Shown here one piece after another: positions 45,286 to 53,383 of a stretch of DNA of 64,000 nt (position 1 is the first letter of the stretch; every line of letters starts with the position of its first letter). Made by a program: the position numbers and the translations under genes. Under the pieces are notes generated by a model, which had not been told where the DNA came from, made no database searches, and worked only from the letters and a program-made list of their open reading frames with translations. The stretch comes from Nocardia exalbida NBRC 100660 (GTDB lineage Bacteria; Actinomycetota; Actinomycetes; Mycobacteriales; Mycobacteriaceae), in assembly GCF_000308575.1 (NCBI RefSeq), contig NZ_BAFZ01000081.1, forward strand, positions 1-64,000, written 5' to 3'.

Positions 45286-46674
45286 ATGTCCGAAGTCACC
45301 GCGAATCCGACATCGGAATCGGGGCCGGAACTCAACCGGGTGATGGGGCCGGGGCTGCTCTTGCTGTTCGTGGTCGGCGACATCCTCGGCACCGGCATCT
45401 ACGCGCTCACCGGCAAGGTGGCCAACGAGGTCGGCGGGGCCGTGTGGGTGCCGTTCCTCGTGGCGTTCCTGGTCGCGCTGATCACCGGTTTGAGCTATCT
45501 CGAGCTGGTCACCAAATATCCGCACGCCGCGGGCGCGGCCCTGTACACGCACAAGGCGTTCGGCATCCACTTCCTCACCTTCATGGTCGCGTTCGCGGTG
45601 ATGAGTTCGGGGATCACCTCCGCTTCCACCGCCTCGCGGGCCTTCGCGGCCAACTTCGCCGAAGCCTTCGACCTGGAACTCGGCAGCGGGGCCGCGGTGA
45701 CGGTGATCGCGCTGCTGTTCATGGCCGTCGTGGCGGCGATCAACCTGCGCGGCGTGAGCGAGGGCGTGAAGCTCAACGTGGTGCTCACCTGTGTGGAGCT
45801 GACCGGTCTGCTGATCGTCATCGCGATCGGCTGCTGGGCCTTGGGCGTCGGTGACGGCGACTTCTCGCGCATCGTCGAGTTCGATACCGGGGAGCGCAAC
45901 GCGGTGGGCGGCGTCATCGTGGCCACCACGCTCGCGTTCTACGCGATGGTCGGTTTCGAGGACTCGGTGAACATGGCCGAGGAGTGCAAGGAGCCCACCC
46001 GCATCTTCCCGAAGGTCCTGCTCGCCGGACTGCTCATCACCGGGCTGATCTATGTTCTGGTGTCGATCAGCGCGGTCGCGCTCGTCCCCGCCGACCAGCT
46101 CGGCGAAGGTGACACGCCCCTGCTGAAGGTGGTCGAGGTCGGCGCGCCGAGCTTCCCGACCCACGTCTTCGCCTATATCACCATGTTCGCCGTCGCCAAT
46201 TCGGCGCTGATCAACATGCTGATGGCCAGCCGCCTGATCTACGGCATGGCCCGGCAAGGGGTCTTGCCCCGGCCGTTCGGCCGAGTACACGAGCGGCGCC
46301 GGACACCCTACAACGCCATCATCTTCACCACGCTGCTCGCGCTCGGGCTGATCCTGCTCGTCGGTGAAGTGCCCGAACTCGGCGGTACCACGGCGCTGCT
46401 GCTGCTCGCGGTGTTCACCGTGGTCAACGTCGCCGTGCTGGTGCTGCGCCGAGACCCGGTGCCGCACAAACACTTCAAGACGCCGACGCCGCTGCCCGTG
46501 CTGGGTGCGCTCAGCTGTGGCTTTCTGGTCACACCGTTCACCGACCGCAACCCGGCGCAATACGCCATCGCCGGTGTGCTGCTGGCCATCGGAATCGCGC
46601 TGTGGGGCCTGAACTACCTGGCCATCCGCGCCATGCGGGCGCAACCCTTGGACAGCGGGCCCCCCGCGGAGTGA
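45286..46674 (+). CDS. APC-type amino acid permease
   Basis: A 462-aa integral membrane transporter of the amino acid-polyamine-organocation superfamily. TM1 has the family motif (LLLFVVGDILGTGIYALTG). The GFEDSVNMAEECKEP segment is the conserved consensus around TM6. Other TMs are clear through the C-terminus. Substrate is unknown; the sequence resembles cationic amino-acid/YfnA-like permeases. GAGGGGAGGACGC precedes the ATG. Confidence 0.9.
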   Translation: MSEVTANPTSESGPELNRVMGPGLLLLFVVGDILGTGIYALTGKVANEVGGAVWVPFLVAFLVALITGLSYLELVTKYPHAAGAALYTHKAFGIHFLTFMVAFAVMSSGITSASTASRAFAANFAEAFDLELGSGAAVTVIALLFMAVVAAINLRGVSEGVKLNVVLTCVELTGLLIVIAIGCWALGVGDGDFSRIVEFDTGERNAVGGVIVATTLAFYAMVGFEDSVNMAEECKEPTRIFPKVLLAGLLITGLIYVLVSISAVALVPADQLGEGDTPLLKVVEVGAPSFPTHVFAYITMFAVANSALINMLMASRLIYGMARQGVLPRPFGRVHERRRTPYNAIIFTTLLALGLILLVGEVPELGGTTALLLLAVFTVVNVAVLVLRRDPVPHKHFKTPTPLPVLGALSCGFLVTPFTDRNPAQYAIAGVLLAIGIALWGLNYLAIRAMRAQPLDSGPPAE

Positions 46675-46766
46675 CCGATCGGCTTGTGCCGCTGCGGATC
46701 ACCTCCCTCGGTGTGCCGGAATTCCGTAGATGACTAGTCGCCGCCCGATAGGTAAGGTGGGCGCCG

Positions 46767-47264
46767 ATGACCAGCATGGAAGCCCGTTTCGGGGATGCCA
46801 CCCGGACCGTGCCCCTCCCCAACCCGTGGAATCTCACCGCTTATCTGGCTGCGGTGGCGGCCCATCGCGGACGTTCTATCAGCCTGCACCCCGTGCCCAA
46901 GGCGATGTTGGCCGACACGGGCTGCGGCGGAGGCGGCCTGTGGGTGGCACGCAAGCACGACGACATCATCGTCTACGACGCCGCGGCGACCGGACGCAAC
47001 GCCGATCACGTCATCCTGCACGAGATCGGTCACATGCTGCTGGGTCACCACAAAGATCAGGAACGTGGCGATCCGTTGCCGCCCTCCTTGGCCGTCATCC
47101 TGCCCTCGATCTCACCGCATTCGATCGAACACGTACTCGGCCGTGCCGATTTCGGCGTCGATCGCGAGCGGGAAGCCGAGGTCTTCGCCGACATGACCAT
47201 GGTGTATTCGACCCTGCCGCGTCGGCGCAAACGGTCGTTCCGGCTGTTCGGGCGCAACCGATAG
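46767..47264 (+). CDS. HEXXH metallopeptidase-like protein (ImmA/IrrE-like)
   Basis: A 165-aa protein. The zinc motif HEIGHMLLGH (residues 85-94) and a downstream acidic helix (REREAEVFAD) with the third ligand are as in ImmA/IrrE-type peptidases, which cleave XRE-like repressors in mobile elements and stress systems. No cognate repressor gene is fused or immediately adjacent; an XRE-family gene lies 1.6 kb away. AAGGTGGG precedes the ATG. Its TAG stop directly abuts the convergent DUF4254 stop. Function inferred from motif only. Confidence 0.82.
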   Translation: MTSMEARFGDATRTVPLPNPWNLTAYLAAVAAHRGRSISLHPVPKAMLADTGCGGGGLWVARKHDDIIVYDAAATGRNADHVILHEIGHMLLGHHKDQERGDPLPPSLAVILPSISPHSIEHVLGRADFGVDREREAEVFADMTMVYSTLPRRRKRSFRLFGRNR

Positions 47265-47717
47265 CTACCAGCGGTCGTAGCGCCCCTCGGGTAGTCGCCT
47301 CGCCCCGGCGCGCAGATCCTCGACGAGATCCTGATATCCGTCGGCCAATTCGTCGATTCGGACCCACGCGTCGTAGAAGACCGATTCCGGCGCGTGCGCG
47401 AGCGCGACGAACGCCTGGGCGGCCAGCATGGCCAGCCGGTCCACCATGCGGCCCACGGTCTCGGCGTGCTCGGGAGCGGCGGGCGGCGGGATCGGTGTCG
47501 CCAGGGTGACCCAGCGGTCGATGCCGCGCACGAGTTGTGCCCGGCGCCGGTCGAGTTTGTCGCATCGGTTCGCTGGCGTGCGTTCGCGCGTCTGGTGCAG
47601 CTGAGCCAGTTCGCCGGCGGCGTCCAGCATCGGATGATCCATGTGCGGCAACCCACGGAAGGCGGCCAGCAGCAGTTCTTTGCCGGGAATCACCCGAGCC
47701 TCGGATGCCAGGTCCAT
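47265..47717 (-). CDS. DUF4254 family protein (paralogue 2)
   Basis: A 150-aa protein starting MDLASEARVIPGKELLLAAF. It shows the same helical blueprint as the others (GELAQLHQTRERT; KLDRRRAQLVRGIDRWV; ETVGRMVDRLA; LADGYQDLVEDLRAGARRLP), but HTES is changed to HAET. GGAAGGGAAG precedes the ATG at 47717. It meets the HEXXH gene tail-to-tail with no spacer. Function unknown. Confidence 0.85.
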   Translation of the reverse strand: MDLASEARVIPGKELLLAAFRGLPHMDHPMLDAAGELAQLHQTRERTPANRCDKLDRRRAQLVRGIDRWVTLATPIPPPAAPEHAETVGRMVDRLAMLAAQAFVALAHAPESVFYDAWVRIDELADGYQDLVEDLRAGARRLPEGRYDRW

Positions 47718-48177
47718 TTCCGGAACTTCCCTTCCGACCAGGATGGACGCGTCTCGGCCACGTCCTCGATGCCTTGCCTCGCCGGTGTCCCGGCACTGCC
47801 CGAACATCCACATGTGCCTAGCGTGACCGAGAGTCGCGTCTGCCGCCTCGGATTCGGCGAGTTCCGCTCACGCGACACGCCCATCACCCCGATTTTCCGG
47901 TCCCGGCCCAGCCCCTCTGCCGTGGCAAACATCCAGTGACCTTGCGTTTTTCGTGGATAGAGCCATCTTTTCTGCGACTATCGCCATCCGGCCCGACACG
48001 CCAGCCACTCGCGAGCGAGCGGGGCAAACGCCGATTGATGCTGTCGCAAACAGGGCGAACGCGGCGGCCCCGGCTTCCGGCAGGCCGCGGCCCAGTGGTC
48101 GGCGAGCGCGCAGGCGAAGGCATCGTCCGAGCCTTACCCGCGACCCGCCAACGAATTCTTCGTCTTCGCACGAAGGC
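47718..48177. other. 460-bp intergenic region, nothing recognised
   Basis: Several long frames are open on both strands but none has a recognisable domain. The section near 47940-47985 is AT-rich (GCGTTTTTCGTGGATAGAG). It could hold the promoter of the DUF4254 gene. No RNA gene or repeat seen. Confidence 0.5.
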
Positions 48178-48936
48178 TCAAGAGGTGGCCTCGCAGGTGT
48201 CGAGGTAGTCCTGGCCGCCGATGTATGTGGTGTGGCCCGGATCTGCGGAAGCGGTGGTGGCCAGGGCGACGGCGGTGGCGAACTCCGCGACGGTGGGCAA
48301 CGTGCCCTGGCCGCGGCGCGCGGCGACCGCGTCGGGGTTTCGGCGCTCCAGCAGCTGGACGATGATCGTGCCGTCGATCATGTCGCCGGAGACGACGTGC
48401 AAGGCGATGCCCTCGGCGGAGAGTTCCGGGATCATGGCGCGTAGCGCGTCCTCGCCCGCGCGCTTGCTGGCGGCGATGGGTTCGTAGTCGGCGGGCACCG
48501 GTTTGCGGCCGTGGAAGTGGGCCTGATGGCTGGTCACGAACACGATCCGCGAACCGGAAGGCATATGCGGCACGGCGAGTCGAACGAGCCGTTCCTGCGC
48601 GTCACGGTTGAGGGCCATCGCGTAACCGGGCGAGGCGTTGCGCTCCAGCCCGCCGGAGGCGTTGAGGATCAGCACATCCAACCGGCCGAACTCCTCGACG
48701 ACCCCGGCCACTAGGGCGCCTGCCGAATCCGCGTCGGCGATGTCGGCGCCCGCCGTGGACGCACTGCCGCCCGCTTGCCGGATCGCCTCCGCCAGCGTGT
48801 CGGCCCGCTTGGCCTTCTCCCGGTAGTTGATCACCACGTGGTCACCCCGTGCCGCGAGCACCCGAGCGGTCTCCGCGCCGATACCGCGGGAGGCGCCCGT
48901 GATCAGAACGATTCGCCGTCCGGTCGTGTCGTCCAC
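48178..48936 (-). CDS. SDR family oxidoreductase
   Basis: A 252-aa short-chain dehydrogenase/reductase. TGASRGIG is the NAD(P)-binding glycine motif near residue 15, NASGG is present, and the catalytic lysine is in IAASKRAGEDAL. The usual catalytic tyrosine (YxxxK) is replaced by Ile at its position, with a Tyr three residues earlier (YEPIAASK). The GTG at 48936 has GAGAGG at a good distance; one at 48942 is too close. Divergent from an HxlR regulator, whose operator lies in the shared promoter, so it may be controlled by it. Substrate unknown. Confidence 0.88.
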   Translation of the reverse strand: MDDTTGRRIVLITGASRGIGAETARVLAARGDHVVINYREKAKRADTLAEAIRQAGGSASTAGADIADADSAGALVAGVVEEFGRLDVLILNASGGLERNASPGYAMALNRDAQERLVRLAVPHMPSGSRIVFVTSHQAHFHGRKPVPADYEPIAASKRAGEDALRAMIPELSAEGIALHVVSGDMIDGTIIVQLLERRNPDAVAARRGQGTLPTVAEFATAVALATTASADPGHTTYIGGQDYLDTCEATS

Positions 48937-48984
48937 TGTCACCCTCTCGGTCCGCCCGGCGGCCCGGGCCGGTGCTTCTATTTC

Positions 48985-49004
48985 AGAATCACTATGCTGG
49001 TTCT
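48985..49004. promoter_or_regulatory. imperfect 20-bp dyad in the SDR/HxlR divergent promoter
   Basis: AGAATCACTA and TGCTGGTTCT form an imperfect inverted repeat (7 of 10 positions symmetrical) that covers a TATGCT hexamer (48993-48998), a probable -10 of the regulator. It is a good candidate for the HxlR autoregulatory operator. Confidence 0.4.
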
Positions 49005-49006
49005 AA

Positions 49007-49357
49007 ATGAGAAGCGCAAACGAACCCAAGCCGCCGCGCGGCCGCGACGACCCGGCGAACGCGCCGCTGCTGGCCACCATGGACATGCTCGGCCAGCGCT
49101 GGATCATGCGCATCCTGTGGGAACTGGAACCCGATCGCCTCGGCTTCCTCGAACTGCGCAGACGCATGGGCAATTGCTCCTCCAGCATGCTGTCGGTGCG
49201 GTTGCAGCACTTGCAGTCCGCAGGTCTGATCGCGAAGAATCCCGACAAGTCGTATGAATTGACCACCGCGGGCATCGAACTCGGCACGGCGTTGGGGCCG
49301 GTCTGGGACTGGTCGCGCCGCTGGCGGATGACTCCCACCGACGCCGGTACCGACTGA
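49007..49357 (+). CDS. HxlR family transcriptional regulator
   Basis: A 116-aa winged helix-turn-helix protein. LLATMDMLGQRWIMRILWEL and RMGNCSSSMLSVRLQHLQSAG then ELTTAG are the HxlR pattern. HxlR proteins sense aldehydes, quinones or redox stress. Divergent from the SDR gene, with an operator-like dyad between the two, so it probably represses it and itself. The ATG at 49007 lies 8 nt after a TATGCT hexamer, so its transcript may be nearly leaderless. Confidence 0.92.
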   Translation: MRSANEPKPPRGRDDPANAPLLATMDMLGQRWIMRILWELEPDRLGFLELRRRMGNCSSSMLSVRLQHLQSAGLIAKNPDKSYELTTAGIELGTALGPVWDWSRRWRMTPTDAGTD

Positions 49358-49485
49358 TCGGCTCCGCCCTGTGCCTGCGCAACGTCCCCGCTGGTCGAAT
49401 CAGCGGAGCTTGCCGCGCTCCGCATCCGAGCCCGAGACTTTTCGGCGAAGTGTGTGAGCTGGTGAGTCGCGCCGGGAGGGCGGGG

Positions 49486-49523
49486 TTGACCTTCGAGTTG
49501 GTTGAGACTCCATGATGGCCGGG
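49486..49523 (+). promoter_or_regulatory. MerR-type promoter, 19-bp spacer, leaderless
   Basis: TTGACC (49486-49491) and CATGAT (49511-49516) are separated by 19 nt, the over-long spacer typical of promoters activated by MerR proteins. The transcription start expected 7 nt after the hexamer equals the G of the GTG at 49523. The spacer holds a weak dyad. It implies autoregulation of the MerR-clamp gene. Confidence 0.6.
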
Positions 49524-50578
49524 TGACGAGTTCGGAGCCCGCAGGGTTGATCACGATCGGTGTGCTCGCGCGGGCCAGTGGGCTCACGGCGAGCGCGCTG
49601 CGGTTCTACGACGACTGTGGACTGCTCGTTCCGGCCCGGGTCGACCCGCTGACCGGATACCGCTATTACGCCGAGGCGCAGCGGGAACGCGCGACGCTCA
49701 TCCGGCAGCTGCGGGCGATCGAGTTGCCGCTGGAGGCGATCGCGGAGATTCTCGCCGGTGACGCCGAGCGCGCGCACCACCTGCTCGATCGTCACGTGGC
49801 GGAACTGACGCGCAGAGCGCGTGAAGCCGCGCACGTCGCCGCGGCAGTCAAACAGTCGCTCGGCACTCACGTGGCGGTCGACGCGGCGGCGCTGGCGCAG
49901 GCGCTCGAGCAGGTCCGCACCGCCGCTGCCCGGACCCGGGAGATTCCCGTGCTGGCGGGCATTCTGCTGGAAGCGGGCGCGAACGCCGTCACCCTCACGG
50001 CGACCGACCGCTACCGCCTATCCACCCGCACGGTGGTGGCGAAGCGGCAGCACGGCGGCGAATGGTCCGTGGTGCTCGATCCGAACGGACTCGAGTCGAT
50101 CACCGAGCGGCTGCGCGACATGGACGAGGTCGTCGCCGCACCGGCCGACGACGAACTGATTCTGACCGGAGCCGCCGTCACACACCGGTTCGGTGTCATC
50201 GACGAATCCTTTCCGGATCACCGCGCCGTGCTGTCGGGACTGGGAGCGGTCCGCACCAGGGCGATGGTCGCACGGGACGGGATGCTTGGCTTGCTCGAAA
50301 GATTGGATACGCCAGTAGAATTCGTGATCAACCCGACCGGAATCTTGGCGTCCCCACCCGGCGAAGCTCATCGCCTGCCCGCGACGGTCACCGGCTGCGC
50401 CGTCACCCTGTCGTTCGACCCAGCGACACTGCTGCCCGCCGTCCAGAACGCGCTCGGTCCCGATCTCATGCTCGACATCATCGCGGCCGATCAGCCGGTG
50501 ATCCTGCGCTCCGCGACCGACGGAGACCTGACCACCCTGGCTATGCCGGTCCGTCCCTTCGACCACAACACCCGGTGA
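49523..50578 (+). CDS. MerR regulator fused to a DNA polymerase III beta-clamp-like domain
   Basis: A 351-aa protein with two unrelated parts. Residues ~9-75 are a MerR winged HTH (IGVLARASGLTASALRFYDD; DPLTGYRYY). Residues ~75-115 form a helical linker. Residues ~118-350 read as two sliding-clamp (DnaN) domains: IPVLAGILLEAG, the signature TDRYRLSTR (161-169), VTLSFDPATLLPAVQNAL and the terminal LAMPVRPF. Domain 1 of a normal three-domain clamp is missing and replaced by the HTH. It may bind DNA or a clamp-loader partner, or use the clamp fold for ligand sensing; none is shown. The GTG start is fixed by the MerR-type promoter. Such proteins are annotated in other actinobacteria, to my knowledge without a proven role. 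Confidence 0.85.
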   Translation: MTSSEPAGLITIGVLARASGLTASALRFYDDCGLLVPARVDPLTGYRYYAEAQRERATLIRQLRAIELPLEAIAEILAGDAERAHHLLDRHVAELTRRAREAAHVAAAVKQSLGTHVAVDAAALAQALEQVRTAAARTREIPVLAGILLEAGANAVTLTATDRYRLSTRTVVAKRQHGGEWSVVLDPNGLESITERLRDMDEVVAAPADDELILTGAAVTHRFGVIDESFPDHRAVLSGLGAVRTRAMVARDGMLGLLERLDTPVEFVINPTGILASPPGEAHRLPATVTGCAVTLSFDPATLLPAVQNALGPDLMLDIIAADQPVILRSATDGDLTTLAMPVRPFDHNTR

Positions 50579-50860
50579 TAGACGCGCGGACGACCATCGA
50601 GCACGCATCCCCCAGTCGGCCCACGCCCAACCGCGCCACCTCTTGTCAACCGGCGCCGCAATCCGTCTTCCCACCTCGCGGTGCCCGGCACAGTTACCGC
50701 TGATCGTCAGCCCCGGCCCCTCGGTCGAGCGACCGCAAGCGCCCAATTCGCAGCCGCACGTCATCGACTTCGATTGCCGTCCACCCCGCACTCGAGTCGG
50801 CCGTCCGGATGCGCCCACGAGCACCACCTCATCCATGCACACTGCCCGAAGGAGACCCGC

Positions 50861-51361
50861 ATGAACTCGGCAACCGACCCCACCATGGACGCCATCACCA
50901 GCGCTGTCGCGCTCGGCCGCGAGGGCCGTCCGGACGACGCGCGCAACGCTCTGCTCACCGCGTGGGCCTCGCTCGGCCCGCAAGGCGACCCGCTGCACCG
51001 ATGCACGCTCGCCCACTATCTCGCCGACCTGTACGACGACGCCGCCGAAGCGCTCACCTGGGATATCCGCGCGCTGGACGCCGCCGACAGCCTTACCGAC
51101 GATCGCGCGCGGAACTACGACGGATCGCTACAGGTGGCCGCGTTCTACCCCTCGCTGCACCTCAACCTCGCCGACGACTACCGCAGGCTCGGCTCGTTCG
51201 ACGCCGCGCAGCGCGAAATCGACGCCGCCCGCGCGTATCTGCACACGCTCGCCGACGACGGCTACGGGGCGACGATCCGAACGGCGGTCGACGAAGTCGA
51301 GTCGGCGATCCGCGAACGGCGCACCGAACGCCGGGACTCGGCGCCGACCGGGGGCCGATAA
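50861..51361 (+). CDS. TPR-like hypothetical protein
   Basis: A 166-aa helical protein of tetratricopeptide type (AITSAVALGREGRPDDARNA; HLNLADDYRRLGSFDAAQRE). GAAGGAGA precedes the ATG. It follows the MerR-clamp gene on the same strand after 282 bp that contain no gene. It ends before a perfect 16-bp bidirectional hairpin. Probably a protein-interaction module; no partner is known. Confidence 0.8.
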   Translation: MNSATDPTMDAITSAVALGREGRPDDARNALLTAWASLGPQGDPLHRCTLAHYLADLYDDAAEALTWDIRALDAADSLTDDRARNYDGSLQVAAFYPSLHLNLADDYRRLGSFDAAQREIDAARAYLHTLADDGYGATIRTAVDEVESAIRERRTERRDSAPTGGR

Positions 51362-51365
51362 CGCG

Positions 51366-51400
51366 CGAGCAGCCCGCACCGATCCGGTGCGGGCTGCTCG
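51366..51400. terminator. perfect 16-bp stem, 3-nt loop, bidirectional terminator
   Basis: CGAGCAGCCCGCACCG (51366-51381) pairs without mismatch with CGGTGCGGGCTGCTCG (51385-51400), loop ATC. It fills the gap between two convergent genes. No U-tract, but the strongest hairpin in the window. Confidence 0.75.
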
Positions 51401-51409
51401 GGAACGGGC

Positions 51410-52765
51410 CTACTTCAAGCGCAGCTTGCCGAACAGACCGTCCTTCTCGTCGTCGGGCCCGGCTGTGAAGTACAGCGAGTCCGCGTCACCGAGGCTCTCG
51501 CCGTTGCCGAACATCAACGCCCACAGTCCCTCGATCGCGACCGGCTTGCCGTCGGCATCGCGCAGGTAATCGGCGAACTTGCCGGTGGTGTCGTCGTAGG
51601 CCAGCACGTGCCCGGCGCCGCCGAAGTTGCCGACCAGCAGTTTGCCGCTGAGCGGCCCGAACCCGTCCGGCGCGATCGTCACCGCCCATGGCGCGTTGAG
51701 GCGCTTGCCGTCGTCGATGATGCGCACCAGCTTGCCGTTGGCGTCGAACTCGGCGAGCTTGCCCTTGTCCGGCTTGCCGCCCGCGTCCTGCTCTTCGTCC
51801 TTGTCCAGCGAATCCTCCTCGCCGGCGTCGAACCCGGTCGCGTCCTTCTCGTCCGGCTGCGTGGTGGCGTAGGCGACGAACACGCGGTTACCGATGGTCG
51901 AGACGTTGAACGGCGCCGGGTCACCGGGCTTGGCCTTCTTGCCCTTCTCCGGCGCGGCCGGGTCGATCGCGTCGCCGGTGGCGAACGGGTTGGCGAAGCC
52001 GGCGGTCGGGATCAGCTGCCAGTTGCGGTCGAACGTCCGGACCTGCGGGTCGGCGCCGAAGTCGGCGGCCAGCAGCTTGTCACCGGACGGGGCGAGCGCG
52101 AGGCCGAAGAACTGCATCCCCTGCGGCTGGCCGTCGAAGACCAGGTTGGCGGGCCCGTCGTGGCGCACGATCCGGCCCTCGAGTCCCAGCTCGGTCCAAG
52201 CGGAGATCTTGCCGGAGTCGGTGGCGAAGATGAACCGCGCCGAACCGTTCAGCGGCCCGCCTTCCGCCTCCACCGGCTGATCGTGCACGACGAACAGATC
52301 GGAGGTGATCGGCGCCGGATTGAACACCACGCCGGTGGTCTTGCCCGCGCTCTTGTCCGAAGTGTCGGCATCGGCGCCGGGAATGGTGACGATCTTCAAA
52401 TCGTCCTGGAAGAGCTTCTGCACCTTCCCGTCCGAGGACCTGGTCACATCGCCGACGAACTGGAACGATTTACCGCCCGCACCGACCCAGAAGTGCCCAC
52501 CGGCGCCCTTGGGCCGGTCGGCCAGCCCCCAGGCGTTCACCAGGTCGGGAAAAGTGAACTGCGCCTTGTACTCCGCGTTGTTGGCCGCGAGATTGGTCTG
52601 GACGTATTTGTTGCCGTCGAGCGCGGGCACGTCGTCCGACTTCGAGTCCGAGCAGCCCGCCGCCACGATCAACGCGACACCGAGCGCCGACGCGCGCAGC
52701 AGACCACTCCGGGTCCGCGACCGAGGCAGACCGCCACGGTGCGACTCATTCCAACGTCCGTTCAA
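51410..52765 (-). CDS. TIGR03118-like secreted lipoprotein, iron-box controlled
   Basis: A 451-aa exported protein. The signal (residues ~20-40; LLRASALGVALIVAAGC) ends in a lipobox with Cys, so it should be a lipoprotein. The rest is a beta-propeller-like repeat sequence with recurrent GLALAPSGDKLLAADFG and WAVTIAPDGFGPLSGKLLVG, matching the TIGR03118 pattern. There is an acidic Asp/Glu/Lys-rich insertion. The start is TTG 52765 because AAGGAA lies 7 nt upstream. An IdeR-type iron box ends ~36 bp upstream, so expression should rise under iron limitation. No enzymatic role known. Confidence 0.83.
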   Translation of the reverse strand: MNGRWNESHRGGLPRSRTRSGLLRASALGVALIVAAGCSDSKSDDVPALDGNKYVQTNLAANNAEYKAQFTFPDLVNAWGLADRPKGAGGHFWVGAGGKSFQFVGDVTRSSDGKVQKLFQDDLKIVTIPGADADTSDKSAGKTTGVVFNPAPITSDLFVVHDQPVEAEGGPLNGSARFIFATDSGKISAWTELGLEGRIVRHDGPANLVFDGQPQGMQFFGLALAPSGDKLLAADFGADPQVRTFDRNWQLIPTAGFANPFATGDAIDPAAPEKGKKAKPGDPAPFNVSTIGNRVFVAYATTQPDEKDATGFDAGEEDSLDKDEEQDAGGKPDKGKLAEFDANGKLVRIIDDGKRLNAPWAVTIAPDGFGPLSGKLLVGNFGGAGHVLAYDDTTGKFADYLRDADGKPVAIEGLWALMFGNGESLGDADSLYFTAGPDDEKDGLFGKLRLK

Positions 52766-52800
52766 CTTCTTGTTCCTTTCCGACCACACCACATTGGTGA

Positions 52801-52819
52801 TAAGGCGAAGCTAACCTTA
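52801..52819. promoter_or_regulatory. IdeR/DtxR-type iron box
   Basis: Read on the minus strand, TAAGGTTAGCTTCGCCTTA matches 16 of 19 positions of the consensus TWAGGTTAGSCTAACCTWA. It lies just upstream of the TIGR03118-like lipoprotein gene and ~50-60 bp from the divergent nitrobindin promoter, so it could repress either or both when iron is plentiful. Confidence 0.65.
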
Positions 52820-52866
52820 GCGTGGAGCAAATTCGGGAGTACCCGAACGGTTCAACGAGGACGGGT

Positions 52867-52880
52867 TAGGCTGTTCGCCG
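52867..52880 (+). promoter_or_regulatory. candidate -10 for leaderless nitrobindin gene
   Basis: TAGGCT (52867-52872), then GTTCGCC, then GTG at 52880. The predicted transcription start is at or one base before the GTG. It supports this start codon. Confidence 0.45.
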
Positions 52881-53377
52881 TGGTCGAACCCCAGCCTCCT
52901 ATTGCTCTCCATCCCGATATCGCTCCACTCGCTCCGCTGCTCGGCACCTGGCGCGGCAACGGGCAGGGGGAATACCCGACCATTCAGCCGTTCGGTTATG
53001 TCGAGGAAATCCGGTTCGGCCATCTCGGCCGCCCCTTCCTCACCTACCGGCAGAAGACCCGCGCCGCAGACGACGGCCGGCCGCTGCACGCCGAGACCGG
53101 CTATCTGCGTTGCCCACGCCCGGACCGCGTCGAATTGATCCTCGCCCATCCCACCGGTATCACCGAAATCTGTGAGGGCTCGCTCGCCGTCGAGGACGGC
53201 ACGCTGCGCATGGAATTGGACTCCACCGCCATCGGTCGCAGCAGCACCGCGAAACTCGTCACGGCCCTCGGGCGATCGCTGCGCCTGTCCGGCGACACCA
53301 TCGACTACACATTGCGGATGGCGGCGGTCGGCGAACCACTGCAACATCACCTCGCCGCCACCCTGCTGCGCGACTGA
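52880..53377 (+). CDS. nitrobindin-like heme protein (peroxynitrite isomerase family)
   Basis: A 165-aa beta-barrel FABP/DUF1794-type protein. It has the hallmark LLGTWRGNGQGEYPTI (GxWxGxG), PFLTYRQKTRAAD, and the terminal LQHHLAATLLRD, which carries the proximal heme-ligand His of nitrobindins. The family binds ferric heme and isomerises peroxynitrite or binds NO. The GTG at 52880 fits a leaderless promoter. It is divergent from an iron-box-controlled lipoprotein; the shared region suggests joint iron/nitrosative-stress regulation. Confidence 0.93.
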   Translation: MVEPQPPIALHPDIAPLAPLLGTWRGNGQGEYPTIQPFGYVEEIRFGHLGRPFLTYRQKTRAADDGRPLHAETGYLRCPRPDRVELILAHPTGITEICEGSLAVEDGTLRMELDSTAIGRSSTAKLVTALGRSLRLSGDTIDYTLRMAAVGEPLQHHLAATLLRD

Positions 53378-53383
53378 ACCGCA

